A DNA stretch of 64,000 nucleotides from a virus. Location of the stretch: IMG/VR virus record IMGVR_UViG_3300044632_000794, positions 20,476-84,475 of that record. The stretch is one strand, 5' to 3'. The notes beneath the pieces are model-generated. The model saw only the letters and a program-made list of their open reading frames with translations. It made no database searches and was not told the origin of the DNA. A program made the position numbers and the translations under genes. Of this stretch, positions 1-8,701 are shown one piece after another (position 1 is the first letter of the stretch; each line of letters opens with the position of its first letter).

Positions 1-1419
1 ACATACGATGTTTATGGAAATGATAACTCTCAGTATAAGCAGTATCCAGATATAGTTATCCCAGCAAACACATCATTAAAAACAGATGTAGCAATTTCTG
101 CAGGAGATATGAAGCTTGGATATGGAATTGGTGGAAGCAACTCAAATAAAGGTTTATACATTGCCCCAGAAAATTATTGGTATGTAACTGGAAATACCAG
201 CGTTTCATCTTCTGCAAGATTTAAAGTTGGAGGAACAAACGACTGGTTGCTTTGGAACGGAACTAATTTAGAAATAACTGGAAAAATAAATGCTAATGCT
301 GGAGCATTTACTGGTTCTGTAGACATAGGAACATCATCTGTAGATGGACAACTTAGAGTAACAACATCATCTGGAAAATTTGAAATAGGAAAGCTAACAA
401 ATATTTCTGGAGAAAAGATTGGTATTGGAATCCAAGGAACAAACTCCTCTGGTAAGCTTTTCCAGCTAGACACTGAATCTGGAATTATTGCTAACAAAGG
501 AACAATTGCTGGTTGGACAATTGACGATACATCAATTAACAAGGCTGGCAACGTAGGGTTCTTTGCCACAACAACTCCCTCAGATGTTGCAATTTGGGCT
601 GGAGGATCTAGAACAGTAAGTCCTAATTTTTCAGTTACATACGCAGGAAAAATGATAGCTAAAGATGCCGTTCTTAAAGGAATGGTACAGGCTGGAGAAG
701 GCGGATTTGGAATACTTATAGCAGATGCAACTACAGCAACTGGTTATAGAGTTTCTAATGGGTGGACAATTGATTCTGCAAAAATAGTATCTACAAATGC
801 AAGTTCTCAAGTAACGCTTGATGGATTGCAAGGCTCAATAATAGGCGGAAATATTGTTGGATCAAATCATTATTTTATGAGCCCATCTGCATGGACGACA
901 GCTTATCCTGGAGAGGGAAGCGGTAACCCAGGGAATGTTGATTACATATCATCATCTGGTAATTTCAGACTTGCTAATGGAAAGCTAACATATGATGGAG
1001 ATGAATTTAAAGTTCAAACAGATTTAGTTGCGTCTAACGTATTTTTAGGAGCAACATCAAGTCTGGGAGATACAGCCAATTATTTACTAGGAAAGTCAAC
1101 TACAATTGGTGGTGTAACAAAAGCTGCAGGAAGCTTTAGTTTAGGAAATGGTGCAATTAATTACACCTCTGGATCAAGTGTCTTAAATGTAGATGCAACT
1201 AGGATTGATTTTAATATTAGAAGTAATAATGATGGAACACTTGGAGATGAAACAGTTGTTCAAGACGTAGATACTGGGGAGCTTACTTTAGGAAGAGCAT
1301 TTTTTTACGGAGGAAATAACTACCCAGGAAGCACTACTGATAGAGTAACGCATGCGGATGGAGATCAGGGCAGCGGAGCCTTTAAAAAAGGCGACATATG
1401 GTTAAGCAGGAAAGCATAA
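1..1419 (+). CDS. Tail fibre/tail-tip protein, 5' partial
   Basis: The reading frame is open from base 1, so the gene starts outside the window; at least 472 residues are visible. The protein is rich in Gly, Ser, Thr and Asn and has recurring short beta modules. Two of them carry the motif GWTID, around bases 510-540 and 760-790, as in many phage tail-tip and host-specificity proteins. No catalytic motif is seen. It ends one base before the start of the large multidomain tail protein, so the two are co-translated and probably assemble in the same distal tail structure. Receptor binding is inferred from composition and neighbours. Confidence 0.65.
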   Translation, partial: TYDVYGNDNSQYKQYPDIVIPANTSLKTDVAISAGDMKLGYGIGGSNSNKGLYIAPENYWYVTGNTSVSSSARFKVGGTNDWLLWNGTNLEITGKINANAGAFTGSVDIGTSSVDGQLRVTTSSGKFEIGKLTNISGEKIGIGIQGTNSSGKLFQLDTESGIIANKGTIAGWTIDDTSINKAGNVGFFATTTPSDVAIWAGGSRTVSPNFSVTYAGKMIAKDAVLKGMVQAGEGGFGILIADATTATGYRVSNGWTIDSAKIVSTNASSQVTLDGLQGSIIGGNIVGSNHYFMSPSAWTTAYPGEGSGNPGNVDYISSSGNFRLANGKLTYDGDEFKVQTDLVASNVFLGATSSLGDTANYLLGKSTTIGGVTKAAGSFSLGNGAINYTSGSSVLNVDATRIDFNIRSNNDGTLGDETVVQDVDTGELTLGRAFFYGGNNYPGSTTDRVTHADGDQGSGAFKKGDIWLSRKA

Positions 1420-4400
1420 ATGAGCTGGTGGAGAAAAGCAAACCTAAACGATGCTGGTAATATTGATGGCTGGATAAAAATAAGAAGCATTTGGAGAAAA
1501 ACTAATTTAGGTGATGCAGGATCAACAGACGGTTGGTTAAGAATAAGAAGCGCTTGGAGATTTCAAGGATTAAATGCGTTAGGCGCTGGAATTTGGTATA
1601 AAATTTTTGGAGGGGAGTCTCCTTATCCAAAAGAAAACCCAAAGCTAATATTTGTTTCTCCAGATTCAAGCACTTCTGAAATACAATGCACTCAGCAAGA
1701 TAAGATGTATGTTACAAGAGGGAAATGGTACGAAGACCCATTATCATTTTTAATTAAAATACAAAGGTCTATAATCTCAAATTGGGATGCTCCAACAACA
1801 TTAGTTAGCCAGGAGCTAGAGTACACAACATATCTAGATTCAGACTATTTAGATGAAGTTCCTAAGTTGCCTGCAGATAGACCAACAATAACATTAGACG
1901 ACGTCAAAGCTAAAAGAGGATTTAGGGCACAGGTTCAAGCTGGGCAGGATGCCAATCCAACAGAATCAGACTACGCACTTGCAACTTCATGGTACCCAAG
2001 CCCAACAGGAATATTCCCAAGACTAACATTTGGATTTACTACATATAGCACAGGAGATCAAATTGTTGAAGATGAAACAATCAGTATGCCTGAATTTAAA
2101 ATATTTGGTTTTAAGTGGCAGTATCTTACTTCTTCTGCAGCATCATATCCAAACGGTCAGTACTTTCCATCATCTCGAACAGATGAGTTTATTGGGAAAC
2201 AAATAATTGAGTTAACTGATTTTTATGGGGTTAGGATAGGTGCATTGCAAGAAGTTGATGTTTTGCCAATTCATCAATATTCTGGAAGTATAACATACAC
2301 TCAAGCAATGATAGATTCTGGCGATGATTATATTATAAATGTTTATTCGGTTGCAAAAGATTATTACTATAATAGCGGACTGTCTTTAGATGGACATATA
2401 TCTGATCCAAATGAAACATCAAGAATTGCATCTTATGTATTTACCCCTCCAAGGGAAATAGAAAACCCAGAAATAACAATATCAAATAGGACAAAAAGCT
2501 CTGTAGATATATCCTGGTATTCTCCAGATGCGGAAAGATATAAGGTTAATATAATTGATTCTATTACAGGTAACTCTTTGCCTGGCTATCCATTAACCTC
2601 AACAACAAATACTTCTGCCAGCCCTTTTGGATTAACGGAAAACAGACTGTATACCGTTTTGGTAACGGCACTTGCTGGAGAAGGAGACAAGTACAAAAGC
2701 GACGAGGTTTCTAAAAGCTTTAGAACATTGTCGTCTGGAATTGCAGCAGAATTAGGAATGCCTTACGACATAACATCAACAGGGTATAAGGTTGACATAA
2801 CAAATTGGAGCACTATCAGTTCATTTGATATAACAGTTTCTGCAACAAGTGGAAGTGCGACAAGGTCCTCCGAAGTTATATCTGTAAGCAATGTTACATC
2901 GGGAGCCAATTCATGTCTAACAGCAACAACATCTAAAATTGATAATATAAACTTAACTTCAGTTTCCTATGAGTCAAAAGAGTCTGCTGCTAGATGTATT
3001 GTTATCGGAGGTACCTGGTACTGCTTATCTCTTGTTACGGGTGGCCTTTGTTCTAAATCAACCGAGACATACGACAAAACAATAAATGGATCATACTATG
3101 CAATTGTATGCTCTCAAACAGATAACCTATGCTGCCCTTCAGTTGTTCTTGAGCCAAAAGTCTACGGTGAATGGGTCACAGGACTTTGCACAGTAGCTCC
3201 ACAAGATCCACAAAGAACAAGAACAAGGACATGGACCCAAATTCAAAAAACAACTGCTCAAAATTGTGTTATTACAAATGTAGAGCTTTCTGGTGTAGAT
3301 ATAGAACAGATTGATTGCTGTGTACCAACATCCACTCTTGGAGCAAAAACTTATGGGACACCAAATGCTTGGGGCACATGTAATTTAAATACTGGACAAA
3401 TTGGAAGAACTGTTCCGTGGACAGCAACAAAAACTAATTTTACTAGAGACTGTACCACAACTACAACAGAAGAAAGCGGTCTTGAAGTTCAGTATAAAGA
3501 TTGTTGTACTGCCAGCTCATCTTTGGGAACTAAAACTTATAGCGACTGGTCTCCATATGGATCATGTATTCAAGGAGAAAGAGCAAGCTATAGAACCTGG
3601 ACTGCTATTCAAACAAATAATACAATTAACTGTACCACAACATCTAACGAAGTTAATGGTACAGAATATAGATACACATCATGTTGTACAGCTGGTTGTA
3701 CTTTAGGAACTAAAACTTACGGTGATTGGTCAGCTTACGGTTCATGTGTTCAGGGGGAGAGAAGACGACAAAGATCCTGGACTGCTATAAATACCTGTAT
3801 AGATTCAAGCTGTAATATTATTTCTCAAAATGAATTAAATAGCGTAGAGTATGAGTACACATCATGCTGCGTACAATCATGTACTACTGGAGCAAAAACT
3901 TATGGTGCATGGACAGCCTATGGATCCTGTATCCAAGGTGAACGTGCTAGATCGAGGAGTTGGACTGCTACACAATCATGCTTTACAACAAGTTGTACTA
4001 ATACAACTGAAACAATTAGCGGTACAGATTTTGAATACACTGGCTGCTGCACGGCAAGTAGTACAACTGGCACTAAAACTTATGGTGCATGGACAGCCTA
4101 TGGATCCTGTATCCAAGGTGAACGTGCTAGATCGAGGAGTTGGACTGCAATACAGACTAATATTGATTCTAGCTGCAATACCACTACAACAGAAGTTAAC
4201 GGTACAGATTTTGAATATACTTCATGCTGCACGGCAGGATGTACAACTGGTGATAGAAGTTATAGCCCATGGGGGTCATGGGGTTCCTGTAGCCAAGGAG
4301 AACAAGCTAGAATTAGAACGTGGACTGCTATAGAGACATGTATTAATTCAAGCTGTAATGTTTTGTCTACCAGAGAAGTTAGTGGTTTTGAAATAGAATA

Positions 4401-5118
4401 CAGAAACTGTAGCACTATTAATACTATTAATACAATTAATACTATTAATACAATTAATACTATTAATACAATTAACACTATTAATACTATTAACACAATT
4501 AACACTATTAATACAATTAATACTATTAACACTATTAATACAATTAACACTATTAACACTATTAATACAATTAATACTATTAACACTATTAATACAATTA
4601 ATACAATTGATTCAGGCGGCGGCGGCGGATGTCACGTATTTGGTACACAAATACAAATGTTTGACGGAACATTTAAAAACATTGAAGATTTATATATTGG
4701 GGATGAAATCATGGCGGCTAATATACCAGGCTTAGATGATAATGAATTAGATATTAATAATCTATTATTATGGTCATCTGAAGACATTTCTGAAACAACA
4801 AAAACTTCTGCTATGGTTACAAATATATTTACTAGATCATATGGACAATACTACCTTATTAATGATACAATTAAAATAACTTATGAGCATATAGTTCCTG
4901 CACGTAAATCTGGGGTATGGAAATTTATTCAAATTGAAGAATTAGAAATTGGAGACAATATTATGAGTGATACGTTAGACGTAGTCGAAGTAGCATCTAA
5001 AATATTAATAAATGAAGATGTAGAGACTATATCAATAAACATTGAAACAAAAGACGTTTATTTTGTTGATGGCTTAATGGCACACAATATTAATCCAGAT
5101 AAGATGCAGGAAACATAA
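1420..5118 (+). CDS. Multidomain tail adhesin: fn3, seven TSP1-like repeats, (TIN)22 stalk and C-terminal Hint domain
   Basis: 1232 aa. Residues 2-65 hold about three short Trp-rich repeats. A fibronectin type III-like domain lies near residues 345-440. About residues 570-997 form seven ~60-aa repeats of the type W-x(2)-W/Y-G-x-C-x-QGE-x-R-x-R-x-W with paired Cys, resembling thrombospondin type 1 repeats. Then come 22 Thr-Ile-Asn triplets (last one TID), five Gly, and a Hint/intein-like domain from Cys1071. That domain has block A (CHVFGT, DGTFKNIEDL, GDEI), a block B-like T-x2-H (ITYEH) and a terminal HN at 1222-1223 followed by Ile rather than Cys/Ser/Thr. The Hint end suggests self-cleavage or anchoring rather than splicing. 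Domain calls come from motifs; adhesin role is inferred. Confidence 0.8.
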   Translation: MSWWRKANLNDAGNIDGWIKIRSIWRKTNLGDAGSTDGWLRIRSAWRFQGLNALGAGIWYKIFGGESPYPKENPKLIFVSPDSSTSEIQCTQQDKMYVTRGKWYEDPLSFLIKIQRSIISNWDAPTTLVSQELEYTTYLDSDYLDEVPKLPADRPTITLDDVKAKRGFRAQVQAGQDANPTESDYALATSWYPSPTGIFPRLTFGFTTYSTGDQIVEDETISMPEFKIFGFKWQYLTSSAASYPNGQYFPSSRTDEFIGKQIIELTDFYGVRIGALQEVDVLPIHQYSGSITYTQAMIDSGDDYIINVYSVAKDYYYNSGLSLDGHISDPNETSRIASYVFTPPREIENPEITISNRTKSSVDISWYSPDAERYKVNIIDSITGNSLPGYPLTSTTNTSASPFGLTENRLYTVLVTALAGEGDKYKSDEVSKSFRTLSSGIAAELGMPYDITSTGYKVDITNWSTISSFDITVSATSGSATRSSEVISVSNVTSGANSCLTATTSKIDNINLTSVSYESKESAARCIVIGGTWYCLSLVTGGLCSKSTETYDKTINGSYYAIVCSQTDNLCCPSVVLEPKVYGEWVTGLCTVAPQDPQRTRTRTWTQIQKTTAQNCVITNVELSGVDIEQIDCCVPTSTLGAKTYGTPNAWGTCNLNTGQIGRTVPWTATKTNFTRDCTTTTTEESGLEVQYKDCCTASSSLGTKTYSDWSPYGSCIQGERASYRTWTAIQTNNTINCTTTSNEVNGTEYRYTSCCTAGCTLGTKTYGDWSAYGSCVQGERRRQRSWTAINTCIDSSCNIISQNELNSVEYEYTSCCVQSCTTGAKTYGAWTAYGSCIQGERARSRSWTATQSCFTTSCTNTTETISGTDFEYTGCCTASSTTGTKTYGAWTAYGSCIQGERARSRSWTAIQTNIDSSCNTTTTEVNGTDFEYTSCCTAGCTTGDRSYSPWGSWGSCSQGEQARIRTWTAIETCINSSCNVLSTREVSGFEIEYRNCSTINTINTINTINTINTINTINTINTINTINTINTINTINTINTINTINTINTINTINTINTINTIDSGGGGGCHVFGTQIQMFDGTFKNIEDLYIGDEIMAANIPGLDDNELDINNLLLWSSEDISETTKTSAMVTNIFTRSYGQYYLINDTIKITYEHIVPARKSGVWKFIQIEELEIGDNIMSDTLDVVEVASKILINEDVETISINIETKDVYFVDGLMAHNINPDKMQET
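3130..4410 (+). repeat. Seven ~60-codon thrombospondin-like repeats
   Basis: In-frame degenerate repeats of about 180 nt, each bounded by Cys-Cys and containing a Trp/Cys/Arg core. Two units share an identical stretch of about 74 bp (3895-3968 and 4075-4148), exactly 180 nt apart, while the flanks differ. This indicates recent duplication or gene conversion between units. Confidence 0.8.
4414..4611 (+). repeat. 22 x 9-nt tandem repeat encoding Thr-Ile-Asn
   Basis: 198 nt made of 22 consecutive 9-mers ACW-ATT-AAY (last one ACA-ATT-GAT), in frame. ACT and ACA alternate, so part has an 18-nt periodicity. It forms a uniform low-complexity linker between the Cys-rich repeats and the Gly5-Hint segment. 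Copy number is likely variable by slippage. Confidence 0.95.
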
Positions 5119-5696
5119 TGGTGCAAGATTTAGGTAATAATATATTCATGTACAAGAATGTTATAGGCTCAGACTTAGATATATTAAAAGAAGTTAATTC
5201 TATATTTGTCACTTACAATAGAGGATTTGCAGAGTCTACAATGAATGATGGCGATTACGATAAAGCTCTTAGGTCCTGCACCGTCTTTTCATTGTATACA
5301 AATAAACAAGAAGACGTTGACTACAATAATTTAAAGAAGATATTAAATAAAAAAATAGATATTGCTCTTTCAGGATGCATACTGGATTTTGTTAAAAAAT
5401 CTGGAATAAAGATTAAAGAAAGAGAACCCTGGGAAATATTGAAATATGAAAAAGGCCAGATGGTTACTTGGCATTGTGATGATGGGGAAGTTCACCCATC
5501 AAAAATATCATTCGTTTACTACATAAATGATGATTACGAAGGCGGAGAGATACAGTTTAAGAATAAGGTGTACACTATGCCAATAAAGCCATCTAGAGAT
5601 AGCCTTATTGTTTTTCCTTCAGGCATGGACTATATACATAGAGTTACTCCAGTAACAGAGGGAACAAAATATTCAGTAATATCTTTTGGGAAATAG
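5118..5696 (+). CDS. 2OG-Fe(II) oxygenase, prolyl-4-hydroxylase-like
   Basis: 192 aa. The C-terminal half is a P4H-type double-stranded beta helix. It has an HxD iron motif (WHCDD), the family signature YINDDYEGGEI, a distal His (YIHRV) and a basic residue after it for 2-oxoglutarate binding. The start overlaps the stop of the tail adhesin (TAATG), so it is translationally coupled to it. Location suggests a substrate in the tail, perhaps hydroxylation of the adhesin, but this is inference. It is one of nine such genes in the window. Confidence 0.85.
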   Translation: MVQDLGNNIFMYKNVIGSDLDILKEVNSIFVTYNRGFAESTMNDGDYDKALRSCTVFSLYTNKQEDVDYNNLKKILNKKIDIALSGCILDFVKKSGIKIKEREPWEILKYEKGQMVTWHCDDGEVHPSKISFVYYINDDYEGGEIQFKNKVYTMPIKPSRDSLIVFPSGMDYIHRVTPVTEGTKYSVISFGK

Positions 5697-5707
5697 GTAA
5701 AATAAGG

Positions 5708-5736
5708 TAGACAAAATTTTAACTAAATGCTAGAAT
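5708..5736 (+). promoter_or_regulatory. Promoter TAGACA-17-TAGAAT
   Basis: -35 TAGACA at 5708-5713 and -10 TAGAAT at 5731-5736 with 17-nt spacing; a second TATAAT lies at 5739-5744. It sits in the only gap between the oxygenase and the following small structural genes. Confidence 0.5.
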
Positions 5737-5758
5737 ATTATAATGTTACGGAGATATT

Positions 5759-5992
5759 GTGAATAAATCAGATATGCAAGGAAGCACATATATGGTGCTT
5801 GTTGATGGTGAGTACGCTGGGTGGTTTAACATTGCTGGCCCTGGAACCGATCTATTAAGAGCTGGTCTTTCAAGCACACCAATTTTAGTAGATATGGAAG
5901 ACATTGAAATTGATATTCCAGATTTACCAAAAGCTGGTGCTAATTATTTTTGGAACGGTAAGTCTTTTGAATTGAGAGAAATAAATGGCTAG
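5759..5992 (+). CDS. Small hypothetical tail-region protein
   Basis: 77 aa, GTG start 9-10 nt after a GGAG. No recognised domain. The C-terminal stretch ANYFWNGKSFELRE resembles short beta modules of phage tail accessory proteins. It overlaps the next gene by 8 nt. Probably a minor structural or chaperone protein, by position only. Confidence 0.6.
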   Translation: MNKSDMQGSTYMVLVDGEYAGWFNIAGPGTDLLRAGLSSTPILVDMEDIEIDIPDLPKAGANYFWNGKSFELREING

Positions 5993-6221
5993 CAAGTGGG
6001 AGCAGGTTAAAAAGCTTGTGAACTCTAATGAAGTCAAGCCATGGGACTTTTTGAACCCAAATACTGAATATGCATCTGAAGAAGATTCGTCTTATAGATA
6101 TTCATTGTGCCAAGCCTGTCCTAAATTTAATAATGGTGTAAAGACTTGCCAAGAGTGCGGATGCTTTATGCCAGCAAAAACAAAGCTACAGGGCGCCACC
6201 TGCCCTATAGGTAAATGGTAA
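5985..6221 (+). CDS. Small Cys-rich (zinc-ribbon-like) phage protein
   Basis: 78 aa. The C-terminal half has C-x2-C, C-x2-C-x-C and a terminal CPIGKW. This is the pattern of a small protein often found near tail genes of large phages, including cyanophages. A four-Cys metal site is likely. Function unknown. Confidence 0.7.
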   Translation: MASKWEQVKKLVNSNEVKPWDFLNPNTEYASEEDSSYRYSLCQACPKFNNGVKTCQECGCFMPAKTKLQGATCPIGKW

Positions 6222-6224
6222 TGG

Positions 6225-6242
6225 TATAATATAAATAGGAGG
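6225..6242 (+). promoter_or_regulatory. -10 box with SD at predicted +1
   Basis: TATAAT at 6225-6230. The predicted start at about 6237 coincides with a perfect AGGAGG (6237-6242), which is followed by ATG at 6248. The leader would be only about 11 nt and begin with the Shine-Dalgarno. Confidence 0.5.
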
Positions 6243-6247
6243 TAATC

Positions 6248-6469
6248 ATGTCAGAATACACACTATCAAATGAAGAAAAAAGCTCCATCCTTGAGTCACA
6301 CCTAAGAACACTTGGATACTCTAAGTATAACCTTGAGGTAAATCTAATGGAAGAAGAGTCAGCGACTACTCCAGCTGCAGATGCAATTGCAGCGGTAAAC
6401 GCACAGATAGCTTCAGTAAACAAAAAAATAGCAGCACTTGTCGAAGAGCTAGCTTCCTTATCAGAATAA
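6248..6469 (+). CDS. Small alpha-helical hypothetical protein
   Basis: 73 aa, ATG after AGGAGG. The C-terminal half is Ala-rich and heptad-like (AIAAVNAQIASVNKKIAAL), suggesting a coiled coil. It precedes another coiled-coil protein. Function unknown. Confidence 0.65.
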   Translation: MSEYTLSNEEKSSILESHLRTLGYSKYNLEVNLMEEESATTPAADAIAAVNAQIASVNKKIAALVEELASLSE

Positions 6470-6480
6470 ATTAGGTAAAA

Positions 6481-6669
6481 ATGTCTTCAAAAGAAGAATT
6501 AATTATTACGGCCATGCAGCAAAGAATTGCTGAGCTGGTTGCTGATTACGAATTAAAGATTTCAATACTTAGAGCAGACCTAACAATAATGTCAGATGCC
6601 CAAAGAGAAAAAGAAAAAGCATTAGAAGAATACTCTAAGGGTATAGAAAATAAAATCTCGGAGGAATAA
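6481..6669 (+). CDS. Small coiled-coil protein
   Basis: 62 aa, strongly charged, predicted almost entirely helical with heptad spacing (MQQRIAELVADYELKISIL). The stop overlaps the next start (TAATG at 6669). Possibly a structural or assembly factor in the tail operon. Confidence 0.6.
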   Translation: MSSKEELIITAMQQRIAELVADYELKISILRADLTIMSDAQREKEKALEEYSKGIENKISEE

Positions 6670-7091
6670 TGACTGTAACGTTTCAAGATGGAGAGCCAGT
6701 AGACCCAAAAAAATTACAGGACCTACAAACTCAAATAGATAACATTAAGCTTAAGTCCGATGAGTCTTATAACCTAAGTACAAGCACTGCAAACAGCGTC
6801 ACCAGCCTAGCCGTAATGCATTTAAAAGCTGGTGTTGTTACTTTTGAAAATGGATTAACAGGTGGCAAGGTAAACACCATAGAGATAGAGTTGGGCTGGG
6901 GAGCAGATTATGAAGTTGCATACGTTGTAGCAACTCCAAGACTTCAAGATCCTAAGACTAATAACATAAGATGGTCACTTTCTGGAAACTCAGCAAACAC
7001 AAAGCTAAATGTTTTTGCTGAAAAAACTATATCTGGTGCAATTAATTTTCACTGGATGAGTGCAGGTAAAAAGATTATAACAGCACCGTAA
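6669..7091 (+). CDS. Putative minor tail/fibre protein
   Basis: 140 aa. An N-terminal coiled coil (about residues 14-45) is followed by a beta-rich domain ending in NFHWMSAGKK. Coil plus beta head is the layout of short fibres or head decoration trimers. It is the last gene before the promoter and palindrome at 7100-7159. Confidence 0.5.
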   Translation: MTVTFQDGEPVDPKKLQDLQTQIDNIKLKSDESYNLSTSTANSVTSLAVMHLKAGVVTFENGLTGGKVNTIEIELGWGADYEVAYVVATPRLQDPKTNNIRWSLSGNSANTKLNVFAEKTISGAINFHWMSAGKKIITAP

Positions 7092-7099
7092 AGTGCCTA

Positions 7100-7127
7100 T
7101 TGACACATTGATTTAATATGTTACAAT
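7100..7127 (+). promoter_or_regulatory. Promoter TTGACA-16-TACAAT
   Basis: -35 TTGACA 7100-7105 and -10 TACAAT 7122-7127. Predicted start is near 7134, six bases before the palindrome at 7140. It probably drives the phosphoesterase and replication operon. Confidence 0.6.
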
Positions 7128-7139
7128 TACTATAACGTT

Positions 7140-7159
7140 AAGCCACGATATCGTGGCTT
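7140..7159 (+). promoter_or_regulatory. Perfect 20-nt palindrome (5' hairpin, attenuator or terminator)
   Basis: AAGCCACGATATCGTGGCTT is its own reverse complement and is followed by TTATATATA. It could terminate the tail operon. It also lies at about +7 of the promoter just upstream, so it could be a 5' stabilising hairpin, an attenuator or an operator. Confidence 0.6.
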
Positions 7160-7180
7160 TTATATATATTAAGGGTTTTA

Positions 7181-7981
7181 ATGAGCAACGATTTAAAGTG
7201 GATGATATCATCCGATCAACAATTTCCGTATCAAGATGATAAAATGATTGCGCTTTGGTTCAAGGTTATGAAGTGGTTTAAGCCAGATGTTGTGGACTAC
7301 CTTGGAGACACTGATGACCAAGCTTGTTACAGCAAGTATACAGAGGGTCGTTCCGCAGAATTTTTAAATCTTCATAAGACTGATAGCCGAGACCTTATTG
7401 TCCCAATGATGCGTCATGAAGCAAAAGGGGCTAGAGATTTTTACACAAAGACAAGAGAGATGCTTCCAGAGGCTCAGCTTTTTTCAGCACTAGGAAACCA
7501 CGACGTTAGAATTTTTAACTATGTTGATGCAAAGCTTCCTGACTATATTAATGAAGTTACTCCAGAAGCACTATGGGGGCTAGACTCTTTAGGATATGAA
7601 TATATCCACTATAACGAATTACCAAAGCGACGCTTTGGGGATATCCACGTTCACCATGGACTTTCAATTGCATCAACTGGATCTGTTCGTAAAGATATGG
7701 AAGACCTTCAGATATCATTAATAAGAGGCCACTCTCATAGAATTGCTTCTCATTTAGTTACATACGAATTAAGAAACAATGGCGAAGGAGAAACTCTTCG
7801 TGGCTATGAGCTTGGTCACATGTGTGATGAAAAGGGACCAGGAATGAAATATATGCAACATCATGATTGGCAAAAGGGGTTTGCTGTTGCACACATTGTA
7901 AATGATTACCCACATATTAATATGATTCATGTGGCACCAGACTATTCATGTGTTGTTGATGGGAAGCTAATTACGCTATGA
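7181..7981 (+). CDS. Calcineurin-like metallophosphoesterase
   Basis: 266 aa. The di-metal motifs are in order: D-x-L-G-D near residues 38-42, GNHD near 106-109, a His pair (HVHHG) and the C-terminal GHSH near 185-188. Such enzymes in phages cleave phosphomono- or diesters, often nucleotides or nucleic acid ends. Substrate is not deducible. First gene of the replication block. Confidence 0.85.
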   Translation: MSNDLKWMISSDQQFPYQDDKMIALWFKVMKWFKPDVVDYLGDTDDQACYSKYTEGRSAEFLNLHKTDSRDLIVPMMRHEAKGARDFYTKTREMLPEAQLFSALGNHDVRIFNYVDAKLPDYINEVTPEALWGLDSLGYEYIHYNELPKRRFGDIHVHHGLSIASTGSVRKDMEDLQISLIRGHSHRIASHLVTYELRNNGEGETLRGYELGHMCDEKGPGMKYMQHHDWQKGFAVAHIVNDYPHINMIHVAPDYSCVVDGKLITL

Positions 7982-8166
7982 TGAAATGCAATAGATGCCA
8001 AGGAAGAGTTTTTGTTGACAGAGTATTTTCGCAAAAACTACACGTAGAGCTTTTCTGCTTGTTGTGCGGTAAAAGATGGATGATTAATAAGGATACGAGT
8101 GCACTAGGTAAATGGTTAGAAAAAAGAGAAAAAATTCAGCTAAAAGCATTCGGTATTTCTTCTTAA
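7978..8166 (+). CDS. Small zinc-ribbon protein
   Basis: 62 aa with CNRC near the N-terminus and CLLC about 25 residues later, a four-Cys ribbon. It overlaps the phosphoesterase stop (ATGATG start) and the next gene by 55 nt. Function unknown. Confidence 0.6.
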   Translation: MMKCNRCQGRVFVDRVFSQKLHVELFCLLCGKRWMINKDTSALGKWLEKREKIQLKAFGISS

Positions 8167-8594
8167 ATAACAAGATACATAAAGTATTAAGTCATTCAAG
8201 ATCTAAAGACCAAATGGTTGCTTGGTGCTATCCAGATAAAAAGAGATTGCTTTATTCCTATTCACAAGTTTTAAAAACTATGGAGAATGCATATTCAACT
8301 AGTCAAGTAGCTCAAATGCTTGGTAAGCATAAGGTAACCATAGAAGATTATATTTTGGACGGGAAGATAAGATATCCTCAGAAAGTATATCCAATAGGTA
8401 ATCCAGATAGTACTTGGTATAAGTTTATGTATAGTGAATCGGACATTATGGACATACATGAGTTTATATTAGAATCAGGATACTCTAAGGATATGCCATC
8501 AAAGAATGAGATGAGAGCTCTTCTCAAACACAACACTATATTGTATACTAAGACCAATGAAGGAAATTTTGTACCAGTATGGAAAGCAGAATAA
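8112..8594 (+). CDS. Helix-turn-helix DNA-binding protein
   Basis: 160 aa. Residues ~61-85 (AYSTSQVAQMLGKHKVTIED) match a MerR/excisionase-type winged HTH. The N-terminus is very basic. It overlaps the upstream gene by 55 nt, so a later start is possible. A regulator or replication accessory is plausible. Confidence 0.65.
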   Translation: MVRKKRKNSAKSIRYFFLNNKIHKVLSHSRSKDQMVAWCYPDKKRLLYSYSQVLKTMENAYSTSQVAQMLGKHKVTIEDYILDGKIRYPQKVYPIGNPDSTWYKFMYSESDIMDIHEFILESGYSKDMPSKNEMRALLKHNTILYTKTNEGNFVPVWKAE

Positions 8595-8701
8595 TGTCTA
8601 ACAGGGTAGTAGTCTGTGACATATGCAAGAAAGAGATAGAATTACGTTGGGGCATCTTTGCTCATGACAGTTTAAGCAGACATAGAAAGGCTGAGCACTA
8701 A
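8594..8701 (+). CDS. C2H2-like zinc-finger mini-protein
   Basis: 35 aa. It overlaps both neighbours through TAATG junctions. CDIC is followed by an H-x4-H pair (HRKAEH), giving a single C2H2-type finger that fills most of the protein. Tight coupling supports a real gene; nucleic-acid binding is inferred. Confidence 0.6.
   Translation: MSNRVVVCDICKKEIELRWGIFAHDSLSRHRKAEH

Noticed and set aside
4260-4586. Minus-strand hydrophobic frame (Leu-Ile-Val repeats) looking like a membrane protein
   Set aside because: Reverse reading of the TIN repeat; no start signals.
4414-4611. Possible CRISPR-like or iteron array
   Set aside because: Units are contiguous 9-mers in frame within a CDS, with no spacers. 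No CRISPR array was seen anywhere, despite the Cas4-like gene.
7140-7165. Simple terminator of the tail operon
   Set aside because: Possible, but a consensus-like promoter lies immediately upstream, so calling it only a terminator would ignore that it would be transcribed near +7; left as an open element.
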